From Burkholderiales bacterium (GTDB lineage Bacteria; Pseudomonadota; Gammaproteobacteria; Burkholderiales; Burkholderiaceae_C), in assembly GCA_013205525.1 (NCBI GenBank), contig JABMMR010000313.1, forward strand, positions 1 to 6,722: 6,722 bases of DNA, in the 5' to 3' direction. This document shows positions 1-5,561 of the stretch, piece after piece. The position numbers and the translations under genes were made by a program. Position 1 is the stretch's first letter. Every line of letters begins with the position of its first letter. The notes under the pieces were generated by a model that worked only from the letters and a program-made list of their open reading frames with translations, did not search any database and was not told the origin of the DNA.

Positions 1-1
1 G

Positions 2-118
2 TTTGGTACAGCCGTGACACTGGTAGGTATTGGCACAGTGCGTGTGCGTGCAATTGCGTCGTCATTGGCAGCATCGCGTGCAAAATCATTGCGTGTTGAA
101 AACATGCGCACAGCTTAA
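2..118 (+). CDS. possible 3' end of an unrecognised gene, cut by the window edge
   Basis: The frame beginning at base 2 is open from the window edge to a TAA at 116-118, giving 38 residues. It starts with a small-residue, hydrophobic stretch (FGTAVTLVGIGTV) and continues with an Arg/Ala/Ser-rich tail ending in RVENMRTA. This could be the last membrane segment and cytoplasmic tail of a membrane protein, but 38 residues are too few to name a family. Being open over so short a distance is weak evidence, so this may not be coding. No clear terminator follows. The sequence after it (141-165) has only a weak GCGC/GCGC dyad before GGTTTT. Confidence 0.35.
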   Translation, partial: FGTAVTLVGIGTVRVRAIASSLAASRAKSLRVENMRTA

Positions 119-336
119 AGTAGCACACCAACTTGGACAACTGCGCGTGAATTTCTGCGCGGTTTTGCTCTATTCAAAAATGCCGTTGTGTTTCCGTTTG
201 TAATCTATTTGTGCCATCAAACAAAATGTCACTTTGAGCGCACTGTGAATGTGTGAAAAGTACTGCACCAAATAACGCACAACAATTAGCAATTACAGAT
301 TGGTGCAATCATTTGTGCACCTTGGAAACACCCTTT
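119..336 (+). promoter_or_regulatory. porin 1 leader with mutually exclusive inverted repeats
   Basis: This is noncoding DNA ahead of the first porin. No convincing sigma-70 promoter was found; the best candidate pairs TTGTAA (198-203) with CAAAAT (222-227) at 18 bases, 4 of 6 matches each. The notable structure is in the second half. TTGGTGCA (300-307) can pair perfectly with TGCACCAA (264-271), or its GGTGCA part (302-307) can pair with TGCACC (316-321) across an 8-base loop. GCACAA (277-282) can also pair with TTGTGC (313-318). These helices exclude each other. The downstream one ends just before a GGAAA (324-328) that could act as a ribosome binding site. A leader switch is inference only. 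Confidence 0.3.
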
Positions 337-338
337 AG

Positions 339-407
339 CAAAAAGCTGCCGCAGGCAAATCTCCAACCCTCGTTGCACTCGCAGCAATCTTCGCCGCTAC
401 CGGCGCA
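339..407 (+). other. porin 1 signal-peptide coding segment with A5 tract
   Basis: In the porin frame this segment reads QKAAAGKSP followed by a hydrophobic core and an AMA cleavage site, a good Sec signal peptide. It has no initiation codon. Two one-base changes would each restore it. One extra A in the A5 run (340-344) joins it to the frame holding TTG 322 and GTG 253, giving FSKKAAAGK. Alternatively, one T inserted between A337 and G338 creates ATG CAA AAA GCT, with GGAAA (324-328) 8 bases upstream. The second gives the more natural bacterial start. The C AAA AAG at 339-345 is phased for a -1 slip from the frame of GTG 253/TTG 322. Confidence 0.6.
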
Positions 408-1346
408 ATGGCTGATGTCACTATTTTTGGTATCGTTGACCAAGCCTACAGCATGTCATCAGCCAAAACAGCTGGTGTTACAACTAAAACCACTAGTGTT
501 GCTGGTCAATACACTGGCAGTGAACTGGGCTTTAAAGGTTCAGAAGATCTGGGCAGCGGCTTGAAAGCAAGCTTCCAAATCCATTTCGCACCCAGTATTG
601 ATGGCGTACCACCTTCAAATACAACAGTTGGCGCAACTTCTCCCACTGGCTACCAGTCACACGTTGGCGTGAGCGGTGATTTTGGAGCGGTCAAGCTTGG
701 TAAATATTTCTCACCCATGTTCTTTCACAGTGCCACATTCGATGCTACCGGCGCCTCAGCCATTGGCTTCAACGTAGCTAATGGTGTTACCCCCACCTTT
801 GCTCTTGTTTCTAATGCCATTCAATACGACTTGCCAACATTGGTTCCAGGCTTGGGTGTGTCTTACATGATGGCCAAAGGTGAAGTCGCACGTCCAGCCA
901 CAACAGCACTGAATGACATTTCAAACATCCGTTTGATGTATTCAACTGGTCCCTTCAGCGCTGGTATTTCAACTGCCACAACCAAAGGCCTCACAGGTGC
1001 TTCAACCAAAGACAGCGGCACAGGTGTGTCATACGACTTGGGCATGGCCAAGGTGTTGTACAACGCAACATCCAGCAAAGCTTCAGGTGTTGCAGTTGCC
1101 ACCAAGGGTTCCAATTTGGGTATCAGTCTTCCATTGGGCGCTACAACCTTGAACGTTACAAGCACCACTTCAAAGAACACTTCCGCTGCTAATTTACAGT
1201 CCAGCGGTATGCTTGTCCAAGCCATTTACGCTTTGAGCAAGAGAACTTCTGTGATTTTCCAAAATGGCTCGACCAAAGTGACCTCAGGCACCAGCAATGG
1301 CGACACAAGCAAAGTTACAGCTGTGGGTCTGCATCACTCTTTCTAA
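408..1346 (+). CDS. porin 1, Gram-negative general porin (signal peptide lacks an in-frame start)
   Basis: Outer-membrane beta-barrel porin for passive diffusion of small hydrophilic solutes, presumably trimeric as in its family. The body begins ADVTIFGIVDQAYS, has the early porin motif GFKGSEDLGSGLKASF (residues 41-56 from ATG 408) and the strand-turn-strand SHVGVSGDFGAVKLGKYF (84-101), and ends GLHHSF with the C-terminal Phe used by the BAM assembly machinery. ATG 408 cannot be the natural start, because it is the Met of the signal peptidase site (ATGAMA, then DV). The same frame upstream encodes the signal peptide core SPTLVALAAIFA (360-395), but it runs back to a TAG at 336-338 without ATG, GTG or TTG. 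A product started at 408 would lack its export signal. The gene is thus broken at the start, mis-sequenced, or entered by frameshifting near 339-345. At 312 residues plus about 22 it is slightly short for the family. Porin identity is secure; expression is not. Confidence 0.85.
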   Translation: MADVTIFGIVDQAYSMSSAKTAGVTTKTTSVAGQYTGSELGFKGSEDLGSGLKASFQIHFAPSIDGVPPSNTTVGATSPTGYQSHVGVSGDFGAVKLGKYFSPMFFHSATFDATGASAIGFNVANGVTPTFALVSNAIQYDLPTLVPGLGVSYMMAKGEVARPATTALNDISNIRLMYSTGPFSAGISTATTKGLTGASTKDSGTGVSYDLGMAKVLYNATSSKASGVAVATKGSNLGISLPLGATTLNVTSTTSKNTSAANLQSSGMLVQAIYALSKRTSVIFQNGSTKVTSGTSNGDTSKVTAVGLHHSF

Positions 1347-1386
1347 TTTGAGATCCGTTTAATCGTTTTTCAATTTTTAAAAGTCT

Positions 1387-1422
1387 AAAGCCCCATTTTT
1401 GAAAAGAAATGGGGCTTTTTTT
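1387..1422 (+). terminator. intrinsic terminator after porin 1
   Basis: A perfect 12-bp stem, AAAGCCCCATTT (1387-1398) with AAATGGGGCTTT (1407-1418), with an 8-base loop and a T run at 1416-1422. This is a textbook Rho-independent terminator 40 bases after the porin 1 stop. It ends only 13 bases before the ATG at 1436 that is the likely start of porin 2, so it also sits in the leader of porin 2. Confidence 0.93.
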
Positions 1423-1435
1423 AACTGGATATGTG

Positions 1436-1479
1436 ATGTTCAAAAATCTTAAAGCTGTTAGACATTTTTTCTGTTTTCG
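1436..1479 (+). other. porin 2 start and n-region, out of frame with the porin body; T6 slippery-type tract
   Basis: ATG 1436 has GGA at 1427-1429, six bases upstream, and encodes MFKNLKAVRH, a positively charged signal-peptide n-region. Its own frame then gives a Cys/Leu-rich run and stops at a TAA near 1523. The hydrophobic core and cleavage region of the porin signal peptide (FFLFSLFASTSLSAFS, then EVTISG) lie one frame away. The frames meet at T TTT TTC (1465-1471), where ATG-frame codons are CAT TTT TTC. A -1 slip on TTT TTC, or a seventh T, fuses them into a complete signal peptide of about 26 residues. Confidence 0.65.
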
Positions 1480-2538
1480 TTGTTTGCTTCTACTTCCCTC
1501 AGTGCTTTTTCAGAAGTCACCATAAGCGGTACCGTAGATCAAGCTTACGAAACTGTTAAATTAACAAACATTACAGGCCAATTCAAACTTAATCGTATTG
1601 AGCCTACCCTGAGCAACTACAACGAACTTAAATTCACTGGTTCTGAAAACTTAGGTCCAGGCTTAAAAGCCATATTCGAAGTCTCATTCAAAGATGTAGG
1701 GCCAGATGACACAGACAAAATTGCGTCAAACTACACCTCTTTTGTTGGCTTGGACGGAAGCTTTGGGAAGTTAAAAATTGGGCAGCAATGGCGACCTATG
1801 TTTAATGCTGTGGCTTATGTAGACCCTACCCAGTTAGTTTATGTGCCTGGTTTTGTAGGAACTTCTGCGGGTCTTGCAACGACACCGCTTTCAAATTCAA
1901 TCACCTACAACTTGCCAAGCATTATTCCTGGCGTTTTTGTTCAATACCAAAAAGGTTATGGTGAAACTTCTACAGGACAGGGCGACAGCACAGGGTTGAA
2001 TTTAGTATTTACGGATGGAGAAAAATTCTTCATTGCCTATGCAACAAATATTGAAAGAATGAACTCAGTGGGTAATTTTGAAGGTGCTGCCGCTGGAACA
2101 TCCACCATTGCACAGCTCGGGGCCTTAAGCCCTTTCTTCACTATCTACGACAGCACCAATGGTGGCGAGCGGCGAATGGCCAGTGGCGTAGCTGCATCCT
2201 ATAACTTTGGACCTTTCAAGTTGGTTTATGGTAATTTGTCGGAAAAAGTAGAAGGAACAGTTGCCAAACAAGACACAGAAGTCATGGGAGTCAAAATACC
2301 TTTAACTCAATCTTTAGATTTTGGTTACATCAAAACAAGATCCGACAACAAAAGGGGATCAGGCGCTTTAACCGGAACAAGTTTTACCCAATCTGGCAAC
2401 AGGATGTTATTTACTTACGGTCTTAGCAAGCGGACAACAGCTTACTTTGCCAAGGGCCAAGTCAAATACGATGGCCGTATTCTCGGCAGCGAATTTAAAA
2501 CTTCAATTGATGCGCTTGGGATCCAACATAAATTTTGA
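1480..2538 (+). CDS. porin 2, Gram-negative general porin (start codon out of frame)
   Basis: Second outer-membrane porin, in tandem with and diverged from porin 1. It has EVTISGTVDQAYE at the mature N-terminus, KFTGSENLGPGLKAIFEVSF (residues 51-70 counted from TTG 1480), FVGLDGSFGKLKIGQ (88-102), the late-strand motif LSKRTTAYFAKGQ that porin 1 shares as LSKRTSVIFQNG, and a terminal GIQHKF with the Phe assembly signal. The porin frame opens after a TAG at 1459-1461. Its only start-like codons are CTG 1471 and TTG 1480, and the latter leaves a signal peptide of about 11 residues with no positive charge, which is not credible. The natural start is almost certainly ATG 1436 in another frame. 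The gene looks more AT-rich than pyrC and the genes after it. No promoter fits between the porin 1 terminator and 1436, so transcription would come from read-through or from within porin 1. Family assignment is firm; functional expression is uncertain. Confidence 0.85.
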   Translation: MFASTSLSAFSEVTISGTVDQAYETVKLTNITGQFKLNRIEPTLSNYNELKFTGSENLGPGLKAIFEVSFKDVGPDDTDKIASNYTSFVGLDGSFGKLKIGQQWRPMFNAVAYVDPTQLVYVPGFVGTSAGLATTPLSNSITYNLPSIIPGVFVQYQKGYGETSTGQGDSTGLNLVFTDGEKFFIAYATNIERMNSVGNFEGAAAGTSTIAQLGALSPFFTIYDSTNGGERRMASGVAASYNFGPFKLVYGNLSEKVEGTVAKQDTEVMGVKIPLTQSLDFGYIKTRSDNKRGSGALTGTSFTQSGNRMLFTYGLSKRTTAYFAKGQVKYDGRILGSEFKTSIDALGIQHKF

Positions 2539-2608
2539 TTTTTTATTTGCTTTTTTCGTTTAAAAATCCCCACGCTGACCTAGCGTCAGTTGCAGGATAA
2601 AGAACCCT

Positions 2609-2640
2609 AAACCCGCTGCTCACAAGGCAGCGGGTTTTTT
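2609..2640 (+). terminator. intrinsic terminator after porin 2
   Basis: An 11-bp stem, AAACCCGCTGC (2609-2619) with GCAGCGGGTTT (2627-2637), a 7-base loop, and a T run at 2635-2640. It closes the porin transcription unit about 70 bases after the porin 2 stop and 43 bases before pyrC. A pair of overlapping short dyads, ACGCT/AGCGT and CTGAC/GTCAG (2572-2589), lies just upstream and does not resemble a terminator. Confidence 0.93.
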
Positions 2641-2683
2641 CATGGGCGTAGCCATCCGATACTGGCCTGTAAGACAATAAGCC

Positions 2684-3826
2684 ATGCCCCCAAACACCCT
2701 CACCCTTACCCGCCCCGACGACTGGCATGTGCATTTGCGCGATGGCGATGTCTTGCCCCTCGTGCTTAGCCACACGGCGGCGCAGTTTGCTCGCGCAGTG
2801 GTCATGCCCAACCTCAAGCCGCCCGTCACCACCACCGCACTCGCCATGGCTTACCGCGAGCGCATTGTGCAAGCCCTGCCTGCAGGCGCGGTGTTCCAGC
2901 CTTTGATGACGCTTTACCTCACCGACAACACGCCGGCGAGTGAAATACTGCAAGCCCAAGCCGCCGGTGTGGTGGCTGTGAAGCTCTACCCCGCAGGCGC
3001 CACCACCAACAGCGACGCTGGGGTTACTTCGCTTGCCAAGACCACCAAGGCCTTAGAGGCCATGCAGCGCGTAGGCATGCCCTTGCTGGTGCATGGTGAA
3101 GTCACCGACGCCCATATAGACCTCTTTGACCGCGAAGCGGTGTTCATCGATCAACACCTGATTCCCTTGCGACGCGATTTTCCCGAACTGAAAATTGTGT
3201 TTGAGCACATCACCACCCGCGAGGCCGCGCAGTATGTGGCGCAAGCTGGGCGCTTCACCGCAGCCACCGTCACTGCCCACCATTTGCTCTACAACCGCAA
3301 CGCGCTCTTTATGGGCGGTGTGCGGCCGCATTACTACTGCTTGCCGGTGTTAAAGCGCGAAGTGCATAGACAAGCTTTAATGGACGCTGTTAGCTCGGGC
3401 AGCGACAGGTTTTTCTTGGGCACCGACAGCGCGCCGCATGCCACGCATTTGAAAGAGCATGCCAGCGGTTGCGCGGGTTGCTACACCGCTTTGTCCGCTT
3501 TAGAGCTATACGCCGAGGCTTTTGACAGCGCGGGTGCTTTAGACAAGTTGGAGGGCTTTGCCAGCTTTCACGGACCTGATTTTTACGGCCTGCCACGCAA
3601 CACGGCGAAAGTGAGCCTAGAGCGCCAAGCCTGGACCTTGCCCGAGAGCCTGCCTTTTGGCCAAACCAGCTTAAAGCCTTTGCGGGCAGGGGAAGTGCTG
3701 GCGTGGCGATTGGCACAGTCAAAATCTCTTGATCCGTTATTGGGAATATCAAAAGGCGTGTACAGCTCAGATGGTGAAAATCAGACCAGCCAGTATGTGG
3801 ATGGTTTAAGAAAAGAATGGGAATAA
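2684..3826 (+). CDS. pyrC: dihydroorotase, class II homodimeric type
   Basis: PyrC reversibly cyclises N-carbamoyl-L-aspartate to L-dihydroorotate, the third step of de novo pyrimidine synthesis, in the cytoplasm. The binuclear zinc site is complete: His15 and His17 in [10 protein letters not shown], the Lys to be carboxylated at 100 in [14 protein letters not shown], His137 in VHGE, His175 in EHITT, and the catalytic Asp248 in GTDSAPH. The substrate-binding MPNLKPP is at 41-47. ATG 2684 is chosen because the HxH motif then falls at the expected distance from the N-terminus; the Shine-Dalgarno sequence is weak (TAAGAC, 2670-2675). At 380 residues it is some 30-35 longer than E. coli-type PyrC. 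The excess is a polar C-terminal tail after WRL (about residues 344-380), encoded by visibly more AT-rich DNA than the body of the gene. The next gene follows after 34 bases, probably cotranscribed. Confidence 0.96.
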   Translation: MPPNTLTLTRPDDWHVHLRDGDVLPLVLSHTAAQFARAVVMPNLKPPVTTTALAMAYRERIVQALPAGAVFQPLMTLYLTDNTPASEILQAQAAGVVAVKLYPAGATTNSDAGVTSLAKTTKALEAMQRVGMPLLVHGEVTDAHIDLFDREAVFIDQHLIPLRRDFPELKIVFEHITTREAAQYVAQAGRFTAATVTAHHLLYNRNALFMGGVRPHYYCLPVLKREVHRQALMDAVSSGSDRFFLGTDSAPHATHLKEHASGCAGCYTALSALELYAEAFDSAGALDKLEGFASFHGPDFYGLPRNTAKVSLERQAWTLPESLPFGQTSLKPLRAGEVLAWRLAQSKSLDPLLGISKGVYSSDGENQTSQYVDGLRKEWE

Positions 3827-3869
3827 CACCAATAGTTGATTTGCTTATGCCATTGGATCAATGGTGTTA
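3824..3869 (+). repeat. inverted repeats spanning the pyrC stop and the DUF3025 start codon
   Basis: TAACACCA (3824-3831, starting at the pyrC stop codon) pairs perfectly with TGGTGTTA (3862-3869). After a 4-base bulge, TTGAT (3836-3840) pairs with ATCAA (3857-3861), leaving a 16-base loop. A competing smaller hairpin is CCATTG (3850-3855) with CAATGG (3859-3864) around a GAT loop. Both bury ATG 3861. There is no T run, so this is not an intrinsic terminator. It may tune translation of the second gene or mark RNA processing; that is inference. Confidence 0.5.
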
Positions 3870-4607
3870 ACAAACACAATATGGGCATCCCATTGGTTCA
3901 GCCCATGGCAAAAAACAGGCGCTGCCATCTTGACCGCATGGCAGCAGCAACCCAAGTCACTGCACACTTGCCTAGCTGAAAAGCAAACCGGTTTTTATGC
4001 TGTACCGCAAAACGCTTTGCCAAGCGGTGAGGCCTATGAAGCCTTTATTTACCGCACCCAAACTGTTCCCACACGCAACAACGCCCATGATTTTTTCAAT
4101 GGTCTGTGTTGGCTTCGCTTTCCCCAAACCAAGCAGCAACTCAACCGCTTGCAAGCACTGGCCATACAGCAGAAAGGGGTGCAAGCGCAGCGTGGGCCGT
4201 TGCGCGACGCGCTCACCTTGTTCGATGAAAACGCTGCGCTGCTGTGCGCGCCACAAGCCTTGTGGGACGCTTTGCAGGCGCAAGACTGGCAAAGCTTGTT
4301 TGTGACGCATCGCGGCTTGTGGCAAGACGCTCAACTGAGTTTGTTTGGTCACGCCTTGCTAGAAAAACTGCTCAATCCCTACAAAGGCATCACTGCGCAT
4401 GTGCTGTGCTTGCCAGTGCCCGAAGAAGTACAAGCTGGCGCAGATGTTGCGCTGGACGATTGGTTGTCACACCAACTTCACGCAAATGAAATGCAACACA
4501 AACCCTTTTTACCCTTACCGGTTTTAGGGGTTCCTGGCTGGTGGGCGCCCAATGAAAATGCGGCTTTTTACGACGACACGCAAGTCTTTCGACCACAAAA
4601 AAAGTAG
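3861..4607 (+). CDS. DUF3025 domain-containing protein
   Basis: A cytoplasmic-looking protein of unknown function, 248 residues, with no signal peptide or membrane segment. The conserved features I associate with DUF3025 are present in order: NNAHDFFNGLCWLRFPQTK (73-91), RGPLRDALTLFDENAALL (111-128), GHALLEKLLNPYKGITAHV (163-181), LPLPVLGVPGWW (217-228) and FYDDTQVFRP (236-245). The His-Asp, Asp-Glu-Asn and Asp-Asp clusters are polar and conserved-looking, but no catalytic role can be assigned. The start is either ATG 3861 or GTG 3864. GGA at 3855-3857 is too close to the ATG (3 bases) and better placed for GTG (6 bases). It lies 34 bases after pyrC in the same direction, suggesting cotranscription. 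The name rests on motif recall, not a search. Confidence 0.85.
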   Translation: MVLTNTIWASHWFSPWQKTGAAILTAWQQQPKSLHTCLAEKQTGFYAVPQNALPSGEAYEAFIYRTQTVPTRNNAHDFFNGLCWLRFPQTKQQLNRLQALAIQQKGVQAQRGPLRDALTLFDENAALLCAPQALWDALQAQDWQSLFVTHRGLWQDAQLSLFGHALLEKLLNPYKGITAHVLCLPVPEEVQAGADVALDDWLSHQLHANEMQHKPFLPLPVLGVPGWWAPNENAAFYDDTQVFRPQKK

Positions 4608-4610
4608 GCT

Positions 4611-4645
4611 ATTGAAAAAAATAAAATGAGCCTTACATTTTCAAT
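4611..4645 (+). promoter_or_regulatory. possible heat-shock-type promoter and inverted repeat ahead of htpX
   Basis: In the 73-base gap between the DUF3025 stop and the htpX ATG, ATTGAAAA (4611-4618) and TTTTCAAT (4638-4645) form a perfect 8-bp inverted repeat with a 19-base spacer. The first arm contains TTGAAA (4612-4617), matching the -35 core of sigma-32 promoters (CTTGAAA). TTACATTT (4633-4640) is a partial match to the CCCCATNT -10, 15 bases downstream. htpX is a heat-shock gene in E. coli, so such a promoter would be apt. The -10 match is weak, and an AT-rich spacer throws up such sequences by chance. Confidence 0.25.
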
Positions 4646-4670
4646 CTCAGGTCAACTTCTTGGCCAGTTC

Positions 4671-4677
4671 AAAGGAA
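4671..4677 (+). promoter_or_regulatory. ribosome binding site fixing the htpX start at ATG 4681
   Basis: AAAGGAA, with AGGA at 4673-4676, lies 4 bases before ATG 4681. It supports this ATG over the in-frame TTG at 4660, which has no Shine-Dalgarno sequence and would add seven residues of poor signal-anchor character. Confidence 0.7.
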
Positions 4678-4680
4678 TAC

Positions 4681-5550
4681 ATGAAACGCGTCATTCTTCT
4701 CATCGTCACCAATTTGGCCGTCATGCTGGTTTTGGGTATTGTGGCCAGCTTGCTGGGCGTGAACCAATTTTTGACTTCCAACGGGCTCAATCTCAGCGCT
4801 TTGCTGGGCTTTGCCATGCTGATGGGCTTTGGGGGTGCTTTCATTTCTCTGCTCATCAGCAAGCCCATGGCCAAGTGGACCACGGGCGCGCAAGTCATTA
4901 CCCAACCGCAAAACGCCGACGAAGCTTGGTTAATCGACACAGTGAAAAACTTGTCGCAACGCGCCGACCTTGAAATGCCCGAGGTAGCCATCTATGAAGG
5001 CGAGCCCAACGCATTCGCCACCGGCGCCTTTCGCAACTCTGCGCTGGTGGCCGTCTCCACAGGTTTGCTGCAAGGCATGACCCGTGAAGAGGTAGAAGCG
5101 GTGCTGGCGCACGAAGTAGCGCACATACAAAACGGCGACATGGTGACCCTCACCTTGGTGCAAGGCGTGCTCAATACCTTTGTGGTCTTCCTCAGCCGTG
5201 TGATTGGCTACGCGGTGGACAGCGCGTTGCGCAAAAACGATGAAGAAAACACGGGTCCAGGCATGGCCTACTACGTCACCAGCATTGTTTTAGACATCGT
5301 GCTGGGCATTGCTGCCAGCGTGGTGGTGGCTTGGTTCAGTCGCCAGCGCGAGTTCCGCGCAGACGCAGGTGCTGCTGCATTGATGGGGCGCAAGCAACCC
5401 ATGATCAATGCCTTGGCGCGCTTGCAGCACATGCAAACTGAAGGCTTGCCGCCCAGTTTGCAAGCCATGGGCATCAGCGGCGGTTTGGGCAAGATGTTTT
5501 CTTCCCACCCACCTTTAGAAGAACGTATCGCCGCCTTGCAAGCCAACTGA
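4681..5550 (+). CDS. htpX: HtpX, M48-family membrane zinc metalloprotease
   Basis: HtpX is an inner-membrane protease that degrades misfolded membrane proteins alongside FtsH, with its active site on the cytoplasmic side. From ATG 4681 the protein has 289 residues, close to the E. coli length. The N-terminus [19 protein letters not shown] starts membrane segment 1 (about 4-25); segment 2 is near 36-60. The zinc site is HEVAH (144-148) within [15 protein letters not shown], and the third ligand is Glu224 in [12 protein letters not shown]. Two further hydrophobic segments (about 156-178 and 196-219) flank the loop before that Glu. The C-terminal [12 protein letters not shown] (275-286) is typical of the family. 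All catalytic residues are present. It follows the DUF3025 gene by 73 bases with no terminator between, so it may be partly cotranscribed, with its own possible heat-shock promoter. It ends at a terminator inside the converging gene. Confidence 0.96.
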   Translation: MKRVILLIVTNLAVMLVLGIVASLLGVNQFLTSNGLNLSALLGFAMLMGFGGAFISLLISKPMAKWTTGAQVITQPQNADEAWLIDTVKNLSQRADLEMPEVAIYEGEPNAFATGAFRNSALVAVSTGLLQGMTREEVEAVLAHEVAHIQNGDMVTLTLVQGVLNTFVVFLSRVIGYAVDSALRKNDEENTGPGMAYYVTSIVLDIVLGIAASVVVAWFSRQREFRADAGAAALMGRKQPMINALARLQHMQTEGLPPSLQAMGISGGLGKMFSSHPPLEERIAALQAN

Positions 5551-5561
5551 AACGTTTCACA

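Noticed and set aside
141..166. Weak GCGC/GCGC dyad followed by GGTTTT as a terminator for the upstream gene
   Set aside because: The stem is only about 4 bp and the T run is short; the same bases also form a direct repeat (CTGCGCG), so chance is more likely.
408..410. ATG 408 as the genuine start of porin 1
   Set aside because: It is the Met of the AMA signal-peptidase site, with a clear signal-peptide core in the same frame upstream; starting here would remove the export signal.
253..564. Open frame of 103 codons from GTG 253 overlapping the porin 1 start
   Set aside because: Its later part is a shadow of the porin frame and resembles no protein. Only its first part (before 340) could matter, as a lead-in for a -1 shift into the porin.
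863..1225. Minus-strand open frame of 120 codons within porin 1
   Set aside because: It is antisense to a well-supported porin body and has no recognisable features.
2635..2665. Possible pyrC promoter, TTTTCA (2637-2642) with GATACT (2658-2663)
   Set aside because: The spacing is only 15 bases, the matches are poor, and the -35 would fall in the terminator T run.
4660..4680. TTG 4660 as the htpX start
   Set aside because: ATG 4681 has a good Shine-Dalgarno sequence and gives the standard HtpX N-terminus; the extra residues look non-native.
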